Shown: positions 56,411 through 64,000 of the stretch, one piece after another
Numbering within the stretch: position 1 is the first letter of the stretch
Layout: every line of letters starts with the position of its first letter
Origin: Euptelea pleiosperma
Taxonomy: Eukaryota; Streptophyta; Magnoliopsida; Ranunculales; Eupteleaceae
NCBI GenBank assembly: GCA_035048495.1
Contig: CM068544.1
Coordinates: forward strand, 45,037,893 to 45,101,892
DNA length: 64,000 nt
Reading direction: 5' to 3'
Notes under the pieces: model-generated
What the model was told of the DNA's origin: nothing
Database searches by the model: none
The model's input: only the letters and a program-made list of their open reading frames with translations
Program-made: the position numbers and the translations under genes

Positions 56411-56819
56411 TAGGGGTGTCAACGGGTCGGTTCCGGTTCGGTTCCTATGGTGACCAGAACCGAAACAATCGGTTCCAGTTCTTATCGGTTCGGTTCCTTA
56501 ACAGTTCCGGTTCTCAAAGTGATGGATCCGGAACCGGAACCGATTATGTATTTATGTCGGTTCCGATTCCGGTTCCGGGTATATTGGACCAAATCTTGAG
56601 AATATTAGAATATTTACACTATATTTATTTATTGGTACCGGTTCTTATCGGTTCGGTTCCCGTTCTTATCGGTTTCGGTTCCATATTAGGCTACCCAGAA
56701 CCGGAACCGTTATTGTCGGTTCGGTTCCGGTTCTGGTTACTTTTTAATCGGTTCTCAAAAAAGTGGAACCGGAACCGGTGTTTTCGGTTCCGGATAAACG
56801 GGTAAAATTGACACCCCTA
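56411..56819. mobile_element. hAT-like MITE (TAGGGGTGTCAA family), complete, inverted copy
   Basis: A 409-bp element with ends TAGGGGTGTCAA and TTGACACCCCTA. Flanks cgtggaac and tgtggaac match at 7 of 8. It is oriented opposite to the copy at 44004-44423. Confidence 0.9.
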
Positions 56820-57004
56820 TGTGGAACACATGAAATATGGGCTCGCTTGGCATGTGGGACCCACTTAAGATTTAGATTAGACTATACATGGAGCCCACAT
56901 GGTATGTAAGGCATTGGCACGTAGCACCCACCTAATACATAAATCACCTCATGTGGGGCCACATGAACAAGCCACGTGTCTACTTTTGCATCGGGGTACA
57001 CAGT

Positions 57005-57215
57005 GGCAGAGCCAGGGGGGGCGAGAGTTGCCCACCCTATATAGATCACTCCAAAAAATCAGTCCATCCTGAAATTTCTAACCCCATCAAATGTAGTTTT
57101 CAAGTTAACGGTAAAAATAGACGGTCCATAATTCTACAACTTCTAAACCAGTCTACGAATATTTAAATGATTTGAATTTTTGTGAAGATGATCTCCTCAC
57201 CAAAAATCATCCCAT
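57005..57215. repeat. Foldback MITE family E, partial
   Basis: Contains 'aaatttctaaccccatcaaatg' and 'gaagatgatctcctcaccaaaa' as in 22834-23167, with one arm missing. Confidence 0.65.
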
Positions 57216-57319
57216 TCCAAAACTTCTACTTTGTTGTCTTCTTTTTATTTTATTTATTAGCCAAAATAAAAAGAAGACAACAAAGTAAGCCAACATGTGT
57301 GCTGTCTATATATATAAAC

Positions 57320-57415
57320 AAATCCAACGGTTAGAAACCATTAATCTGGCTGATATTTGGTCTGCAAGTCCACCTAATAAGGATGTTTCAAATATCCATA
57401 CTGTCAAAGATCTCT
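57320..57415. repeat. Foldback family C, right-arm fragment
   Basis: 'aaccattaatctggctgatatttgg', 'gtccacctaa' and the remains of 'catccatactgtca'; no left arm. Confidence 0.5.
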
Positions 57416-57721
57416 AAGGCCCTGCTTCATCCGCTGCACTTGGGTCCATTTTGCACTTTAGTGCAAATACAAAGAATTGTGTTGCAATCACTTGCGATGT
57501 AAGTCACTTACAACTGTTTGGTTCATGCCATGTAAATAGATGCAAATAAAGTTAAGTTGATTGGTTGGTAGTGCATTCCAAATGAATGCAATGGATTATT
57601 TTATTTTTTGATTTTACAAAAAAATGCACAATAAAATTACTATTGTAATATTATCGTTATCATTGTTGATTTCGTTATTATTATTATTATTAATTATAAT
57701 TATAATTATTGTTATTATAAT

Positions 57722-58083
57722 CATGGTTTAAAAAACGGCCTTTATAACGGATTCGGACCTCCCCTGTTACGCTATGTACCTTTAAAACGATTAAAAATAA
57801 CGGATATTATTTTTCATTTTTTCCATTATAACAAAAATAATGACCGTTATTTTCTGAAAATTTTGTGAAAAAATGGCTGTTATTTCAGTTATTTTCCATT
57901 ATTTTTATTTTTGAAAAATTAAAAATTAAAAATTTGAATTTCAGCTCCATTTTTTCCCCTTTTTCCTGTTCTTTTCCACTTTTGCCCATGAGCGTTAAAA
58001 TTCGTTATAACGGCCCTTATAACGGAAAAATGATAAACGCCTCAAGTCCGATATACCGTTATAGCGGCCCCTTTTAAACCTTG
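57722..58083. mobile_element. hAT-like MITE (CAAGGTTTAAA family), nested, complete
   Basis: Ends CATGGTTTAAAA and TTTTAAACCTTG. The perfect 8-bp duplication attataat lies at 57714-57721 and 58084-58091. It is 362 bp. Confidence 0.92.
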
Positions 58084-58202
58084 ATTATAATTATTATTGT
58101 TATTACTTTATTCTCATTCTCATTGTTATTATTATTATTATTATTATTATTTCGAAGGGGAAAGCTTGGGGTTAAGGGACCTCGACCAGCTATATCAAAA
58201 AT

Positions 58203-58546
58203 GGGTCGGGATCGGGGGACAACTACATTTGACAACTATTTTGGTGTACCCACATAGAAGATGAATCAATGGCTGATTTTTGGTGAGGATGATCTCCTCA
58301 CCGCCCCACAAAAAATCAGCACATTCTGAAATTTCTAACCCCCTCAAATGTGGTTTTCAAGTTACACGGTAAAAATAGACAGTCAATAATTCTTCAACTT
58401 CTAAATCAGTCTATGAATATCGGAATGATTTGAATTTTGTGAGGATGATCTCCTCACCATAGAGATCATCCTCACCGAAAATCAGCCATTGATTCATCTT
58501 CTATGTAGGTATGCCAAATGGTTGTCCCCCGATCTTGACCCTATAA
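58203..58546. mobile_element. Foldback MITE, family E, copy 2 (nested)
   Basis: 'gatcgggggacaactacatttg' pairs with 'ccaaatggttgtcccccgatc', and the inner 'gatgaatcaatggctgattttt' pairs with its complement. Confidence 0.8.
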
Positions 58547-58984
58547 AAAAATAGAAAACTAAAAAATAAAGAAATAAAAAATGAAAAGATAATAATAATA
58601 AATAATCTCGGTTGTTATTATTAATATGTTGAGCTAACACAATGCACTTGGTTGCAATAGTTTTTGGGCTGCACTTCTTTGCATCTATTTTGTTAAGGAT
58701 TCTACAAGGGCTTGTCAACCACTTGCACAGCAGTTCATTGCACACCTCCAACCAATGACTTTCAATCCCAAAACTGTGGCAAGTGAATGCATTGCACTCT
58801 TTGGTGTGAATCAAGCAGGGCCTAAAAGTATTACACGGGGTGTTTATAGGTGCGTTATGAATGGGTACAACATAAAAAACTCTTAAGATCATTTTTATTT
58901 TCTCGTGGAGAAGAGTAAAAAAAATTGAAGTACCACGTGGCTTTTAAAGGTAGGTGACCGTCTATTAAAGTTCGTAAAGTCTCC

Positions 58985-59017
58985 CAACCCAACCCAACCC
59001 AACCCAACCCAACCCAA
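58985..59017. repeat. (AACCC)n short tandem repeat
   Basis: About six units of 'aaccc'. It resembles neither the plant telomere repeat (TTTAGGG) nor a coding run; a plain microsatellite. Confidence 0.85.
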
Positions 59018-59473
59018 ATTTTGACGTTAAAGTAGTAATAAATAGATATGATGTTATCTTATCATTTGTCTTTTACTGATATATACAGCTAAACTCTTCC
59101 TAAAGCCTTAGCCGTGTAGAGATAAAGCTCATTATCTTCATCTTTCCTTTTTCAAATTTAACCTTATCAACAATGTACATCTTTATCAACTCCTTCACAC
59201 CTCCACCTACAAACTTTCTCAATTCCATTCCACCTGTACCTATAAGGCTCATTATCTCCTTCAAGATAAAATTTCGCTGACTGTAGGCTGTCAGCGAAGT
59301 TGATGACTACTTCAAAGTCAGCAACACGTATCCGAATGCTTTTTTCTTTTTTTTTAAAGAAACTATAATCCACGTGTCGCTCACTCTCTGGCTGTCAGTC
59401 TTTCATTTTAATTCTACTTCTGTTACCACAAGAAGTACCGCCCATTGTTACGGGGAAAAATCTACGATACCAA
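59018..59473. other. Spacer with a half foldback
   Basis: 59276-59315 ('cgctgactgtaggctgtcagcg') is related to the MITE at 27602-27794. No gene is seen. Confidence 0.5.
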
Positions 59474-59844
59474 CTTCTGCATCAAAATTTTGATGCAGAA
59501 CCCTCTCAATTTGCCCAGTAGTAGACTCTTTCGGGCCCACTGTCTCCATTAATGTTTGGCCCACATCTTGGTGGACTCACATACCAAAAATCAGTGTGAT
59601 TAGTAATTCCTAACCATTGAATCTGCCACTTTTTCATCATGGGCTTGGACTAACTCATAGGCTTTTTCATAAAGCCTACGATGGAAAAGTCCTCAAATCA
59701 TACGGCTATAAATCACCAATCATGCTGATTTTTGGTGTGTAGGTCTATCATAGTGTGGGCTAGACATTCAAGCGGCAAGTGGGCCCGCATGAGTCTATTA
59801 CGTTGCAATTTGAGGGACTTCTGCAACAAAATTTTGTACAGAAG
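59474..59844. mobile_element. Foldback element, family C, with CTTCTGCATCAAAATTTTG ends
   Basis: Left 'cttctgcatcaaaattttg', right 'caaaattttgtacagaag' are inverted; the inner arms are family C ('aaaaatcagtgtgattagt' and complement). Nearest foldback to the SIS-like gene promoter (about 1 kb). Confidence 0.8.
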
Positions 59845-60508
59845 GCTGCATTAAAGAACAGCCCTTTTTACGGTTACACTGAGAAGATCATGCGGTTGAG
59901 TCTTCAAGGACGGTGGCACACCACGTGGCGAAGAGTGGGACACCAGTATAGCATGCGGCGACCCTGAGTAGCGATTGGTGTCAGTGGTCACCCCTAGCGT
60001 CATTATCTAAACCATGTTCCCTGTCCTTTCCCTATTGTTTTATCTGGAACTCTGAATTGGAATTCTATTTATCTACTACTACTGCTACGTCCAGTCACAA
60101 GTGTACTCTTCATGATGGATCACCGTTAGATGAGATGACTCATAATAATTTAATAATATGTGACCCTCTCCTCCCACTAAATTGCTTACTGTTCGTCAAG
60201 AATTTGGATGAAAGAGAAAGAAGAAGTGAAGAAAGATCCATCTCCTCTGATCCGACAAGAAGATAATTAGATAAGGTCTTTGCTCCACTTGAGCTTTTCT
60301 GGATATGCTCCTCTCTCTTTTTTCATATTTTTAGGTCAAAGGATATGCTACTTTCTCTTTCACACCAACAGTTTGACTCTCTATCTCTCTCCTCCTATGT
60401 CCAAAATCTAGGAGACGGGCCAAGGAAGAAAGGCCAGGGAGGCAGAGATATAACCAGAAAGGACGGACTGACTCTAGGGAGGGGGAGAAGCTGTTATTAT
60501 CCATTAAG
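59845..60508. other. Distal promoter region of the SIS-like gene
   Basis: Contains one more CACGTG near 59921 ('ccacgtggcg'). No coding exon is seen. Confidence 0.5.
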
Positions 60509-60510
60509 GC

Positions 60511-60577
60511 CACGTGGAAGTAAACAGTTGACAAGTGGCAAACTGTCCACTTGGATCGGAGAAAGGACCCACGTGTC
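60511..60577. promoter_or_regulatory. Two G-box/ABRE-like motifs upstream of the SIS-like gene
   Basis: CACGTGG at 60511 and CACGTGTC at 60570, at about 200 and 140 bases before the TATA box. Such ACGTG cores bind bZIP (ABF/AREB) and bHLH factors. Two together fit an ABA- or salt-responsive promoter; that use is inference. Confidence 0.6.
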
Positions 60578-60708
60578 GCTTATCTCTTTGTTTCCTTGGA
60601 GAGGAGGATTTTTGCAGAAAATAAGAAATTAAAGAGAGAATCAGAGAAATAGATATAGGTTTTAAATGACGGGACATGGACGGCACACGGTGTGCCGTCT
60701 TTTTGGCT

Positions 60709-60716
60709 TATAAATA
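60709..60716 (+). promoter_or_regulatory. TATA box of the SIS-like gene
   Basis: TATAAATA in 'ggcttataaataggttgag', 154 bases before the start codon. This is a strong match to the plant consensus. Confidence 0.75.
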
Positions 60717-60869
60717 GGTTGAGAGACGTTACTCTTTCACTCTCATCTGCCATCTTCACGTGCTCTGCTTCTGTTATTTCTATAAATCTTATCGGTTTCT
60801 TTCTGAGAAAGAAATAGCGATCAGTTTCTGAGGTAGTTTTGTTTGTTGGTGTTGAGAACGAACAGAGAT

Positions 60870-63378
60870 ATGGAAGGTGGTAGGAAACCAGCTGGTTCGT
60901 CTTCTTCATTCTCTTCTGATCTTTTTGGTGCCAAGTACTCGTCTTCTTCGTCTGTTAATGCCAATTTTTCGTCTTCAATGTCGATCTTTGATTCTGTTTT
61001 CTCTCCGCCATCGACGGTATTGTCTTCTTCTTTTTCTACTTATACTTCTGTTGCTAATTCACTAGTATTCCTTATGTGGGTATGAATGTTTTGGGGTTCT
61101 TTTGTTGTTTTTTCAGAATTTATTTATATTGTTAATTGGGTTTTTGTTTCCATTGGATATTGTTAATTAATTAGGTTTTTGTTTCCATCTACTTTCTGTT
61201 AATGAGAATGGGATTCTACGGTATTCAGGATCTAGTTGTGATCTGTATAATATTTGTTGAATTCTTTTGAATGGGTAAAAAGAGCAGGAGAACTGATTTG
61301 GATTTTTTCGATGGCTCTCTGGTGGGATTTTTTTTTTTTCTTTCTAAAGGGAATCTTACTCTTGGGTGGTTTCTTCTTGTTGCCCATATCACATTTTTAT
61401 TCCAACCTAACATTCTGATACAAATACGATTTAATTGTGTTGGAAATATGTAGAATTCTACTCCTTTTTCATACCCGGGCTTTGCATGACAAGCTTTGAA
61501 CCTCTTTTCTTGTTTTCTTTTTGGGATTTCAGATTTTAGGAAGGGAGTCTTCGCGATCTGACGTTATTGGATCATGGAGAAAACAGGATTCTGGTCATCA
61601 GGCCTGGAACACCAAAAAAGATGGATCTCAAGGTTTGCGAAGAACCCGTCTTTTATACTCTTATTTCAGTTGTAGGAAAAGGAACCTTATGTTTTATTAA
61701 CCTGCTAGGTTATAATAGCTGCCTTATAAATTACTTCTACAAAAAAATTACCATCTATGAAGATTTCAATGTATTTAGTCTAATCTAAGCTATTAAAATG
61801 CTTCAATCTGGATGGGCTCTTAGCATCATCATCTATGAAGATTGTAAAAGGGTTCTGTGAATTTTTCCTTTTCATCGCGTTCGTCATCATCCATCTGAAC
61901 TGTGAGCTGTTTGAAACAAAGTTGTAAAGATAAAGTGTCACCATGTTTATCTTGAATCCAAGGTTTCAATGATTAAAATCATATTAATGATGTTCAAGTT
62001 AATCTCTGTTCTTCAATCCTAGGAGAGTTTCTTTAGTGCTCTTCCACCGATATGAATCTGCGCTCAAAAATTCTTAAAATTCACTCACTAATGTGAATTA
62101 GAGTGGGACACTTCTTTATTTCATCATATGTATGAAGATTTAGACAAAAAAATTGTCCCTAGTCTGTGTGCTTAGCACATCTGATAGCTCACACTGACCG
62201 GCTCCAAAGGAGTCAACTTCACATCACAACCCTTTTCCTACAACATATTTCTTAATTTAAGCCAATTTCCATTGAATCATTATATGCATTTTGCTTGTCA
62301 TGTGTTCTCTAGAATTCTTTTTATTTTTTTGTTCTACATAAGAAATCCTCTACCTACTAAAAAGATGAACTCTGCCTTGATGAATATCTTCCCCATTTTC
62401 ATGTATGTTCTTTTCAGGAAATACTTCACAAAGCAATGAAGGCGAGAACCATGGCCTACCCAAAAAAGACCAAAATTCCATTTTTCAGGATGAGAGAATA
62501 GAACCATGCTTTCTCAGCTCGTCTCTTTACTATGGTGGCCAAGACATCTATTCTAATTCGTCAAGTACACGAGCCTCTGGATCATCCCATGTTGTGAGTG
62601 TGTAGATAGTGCATGATCAAACAAACATTATCAGCATGATTAATAGAGGGGTACTGCATATATGACCCAATAATTCACTAATCCTGACCACTCAATCTGT
62701 GGGGCACCTCTTTGATGGAAAATTCCTAGCCTCTAGTGTATTTGGAGCAACACCTTGCTCCGGGATTCCCCTTTTGTAGGACACGTGCCCAACCATGTTA
62801 AGAAAGTAACCTTGGTTGAGTTGAATTGTGTTAGAGCAGTTTTAGGGGTATGTGTTGTGCGCAGAGGAACCCCTCCCCAGAGCAAAGTGTTGCTCCGGTA
62901 CTCTGGAGGAAAGGTGGACTCTTTGATGAGACTATGGCAAAAAATTAAAGTAATCCAAGGACCTTAAATGTCCTATGGTGAACAATCAGATCGATAAAGC
63001 ACAGGTGAACCACATACCTGAGGACTCAATCTCAGCTCCTATTGACGAGATGCACTGTCCCACTAGGCTAGGAGAGGATTTGCATAGGGAATAACCTCAT
63101 TGATACTCCCAAGGAGCATCACATATTTCTCCAAGTAATAGGTCTCCAAAGTAGAGGATCTACTGTTCTAACATATGTGTAATTCTGTGGCTTCATCAGT
63201 ACAAGAAGGATGTGGGTGAAGATGATCCAAATGGAAGCAATTTAAACAGTGCCTCGAGAGGAAATTGGTGGCAAGGTATGACATTGTACTGGAAGTATCG
63301 AGTATGTAGTATGTACAGCCCGAATTCTAACATCTCAATTCTCCAATTTTTCTTTCCGCAGGGTCGCTCTATTACTAA
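60870..63378 (+). CDS. SIS-like (salt-induced serine-rich) small plant protein, five exons
   Basis: Exons 60870-61016, 61533-61632, 62418-62593, 63200-63275 and 63362-63378. All junctions are GT-AG and the phases close into 516 bases, or 171 residues. Features in order: Ser-rich N-terminus with S-S-S-S-F-S-S-D-L-F-G; S-I-F-D-S-V-F-S-P-P-S; then L-G-R-E-S-S; a Glu/Asn-rich middle; S-S-L-Y-Y-G-G-Q-D-I-Y-S; and a C-terminus with Y-K-K-D, E-D-D-P-N-G and S-A-S-R-G-N-W-W-Q-G-S-L-Y-Y. The last five residues come from a 17-base coding end in exon 5, and their match to the family end fixes that junction. I recognise this layout from the Arabidopsis SIS family (At5g02020-like), linked to salt tolerance; its molecular role is not established. 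There is no signal peptide or membrane segment; it is probably soluble and largely disordered. Failure to splice intron 4 would replace the G-S-L-Y-Y end. Confidence 0.9.
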
Positions 63379-63865
63379 AACATTGTCTCCCAGGGCATTT
63401 GAATTCCATCTACATACTAAGGTATATTAGTTTAAAATTTTTCATGCAGAAGATAGATGGAGTCTTTTTATAGTTATAGATGCCATTTTTTACTTTTTAG
63501 TATATGCTTCTTTAACATAAGTTCCTTAATAGTTTTATATGCATTATGTATCTTGAAAGTTTTACCTGCATCTTTTCTTATTTCTTTTATATTATGGACA
63601 AAGATTTAAGTGAAACCTCAAAAATGTTCCCATCTTGTAATCTCTTTTATCAACTTTTCTTGGACATTATGCCTAGCTACCTAAGCATTCAAGGTAACAT
63701 GAAGTGGTCAACCAAGGATTTTTTTTGCACTCTTGACTCGTCCGTTTTATTACTCATCTTTTCATATTAGGAAGATCTAGTGCATCTTTGGGTCTAATGA
63801 CTTTTGGTTCCTCATTAAATTGAGTAATGTTTGGCGAAAATTTCTAGCCTACGGATGGATCGTCG
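63379..63865. other. 3' flank of the SIS-like gene
   Basis: Probable 3' UTR followed by AT-rich DNA. No further exon is recognised. Confidence 0.5.
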
Positions 63866-64000
63866 GTAGGGCTGCCACTCGGGTGGGTTGGGTCTGGCTG
63901 GGGGTCAACCCTAGCCCAACCCAACCTTAAAGGCTGTCAACCCTAGCCCAACCCAACCTTAAAGGCTGTCAACCCTAACCCAACCCAAGGTCGGGCCTAG
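63866..64000. repeat. Start of a TAGGGCTG-type element with a 32-bp tandem repeat, cut by the window end
   Basis: Begins 'tagggctgccactcgggtgg'. The unit 'aaccctagcccaacccaacc' plus 'ttaaaggctgtc' occurs at 63906-63937, 63938-63969 and partly after. Confidence 0.65.

Larger units (their letters stand above)
57418..58822. mobile_element. PIF/Harbinger-like element (GGCCCTGCTT ends) with two nested MITEs
   Basis: Ends GGCCCTGCTTCAT and its near complement ATCAAGCAGGGCC. The 3-bp TAA occurs on both sides (57415-57417, 58823-58825), as in PIF/Harbinger. Subterminal 'ttgcactttagtgcaaat' and 'gaatgcattgcactc' blocks are present. There is no transposase. Insertions at 57722-58083 and 58203-58546 interrupt it. 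Confidence 0.75.

Noticed and set aside
56404..56805. 133-codon frame rich in Arg/Phe/Gly
   Set aside because: Lies wholly in a hAT-like MITE made of 'ggttccggttc' repeats; the frame is a by-product.
58985..59017. Telomere-like repeat
   Set aside because: The unit is AACCC, not CCCTAAA; also too short.

Overview
This is nuclear DNA of a flowering plant. The evidence is GT/AG spliced genes whose proteins match plant-specific or plant-type families (a PI31/PTRE1 proteasome regulator, a SIS-like serine-rich protein, an uncharacterised tail-anchored protein), a plant tRNA-Ser(AGA), and a dense load of Copia, Gypsy, RTE, hAT, PIF/Harbinger, Helitron and SINE-like elements. The species cannot be named from the sequence. 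Five protein genes and one tRNA gene are supported; nearly everything else is transposon-derived or featureless AT-rich DNA. || 1-19.3 kb: one minus-strand gene of four exons (start codon at 19239, stop at 1656) spans about 17.6 kb and predicts 310 residues. Intron 1 (9.2 kb) holds a decayed Gypsy element split by a Copia element, which is split in turn by a small hAT-like MITE. Intron 2 (7.3 kb) holds a tandem array of a small non-autonomous LTR element (three LTRs, two bodies) inserted in an RTE LINE relic, plus a second decayed LTR pair. || 19.3-27.9 kb: foldback (inverted-repeat) elements of one large family, a LINE RNase H relic, MITEs, and an intronless gene (24852-25358) for a small secreted or type I membrane protein with three internal repeats. 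|| 27.9-36.1 kb: nine-exon PI31/PTRE1 gene (297 residues) whose introns hold a LINE RNase H fragment and a 1.8-kb inverted-repeat element. || 36.1-45.4 kb: SINE, two mini-Helitrons in opposite orientation flanking a tRNA-Ser gene, a composite of two MITEs around a foldback core, and more foldbacks. || 45.4-46.0 kb: two-exon gene for a six-cysteine secreted peptide. || 46-60 kb: only repeats: hAT-like and Tourist-like MITEs, a second copy of the 0.9-kb composite, a PIF-like element with nested insertions, and microsatellites. || 60.7-63.4 kb: five-exon SIS-like gene (171 residues) behind a TATA box and two CACGTG motifs. || The genes do not form a pathway; each is an independent transcription unit. 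The main interest is architectural: nested insertion in introns, a Copia insertion whose left LTR is inverted yet is bounded by a matching target duplication, and a foldback family with constant inner arms, variable ends and many CACGTG motifs.
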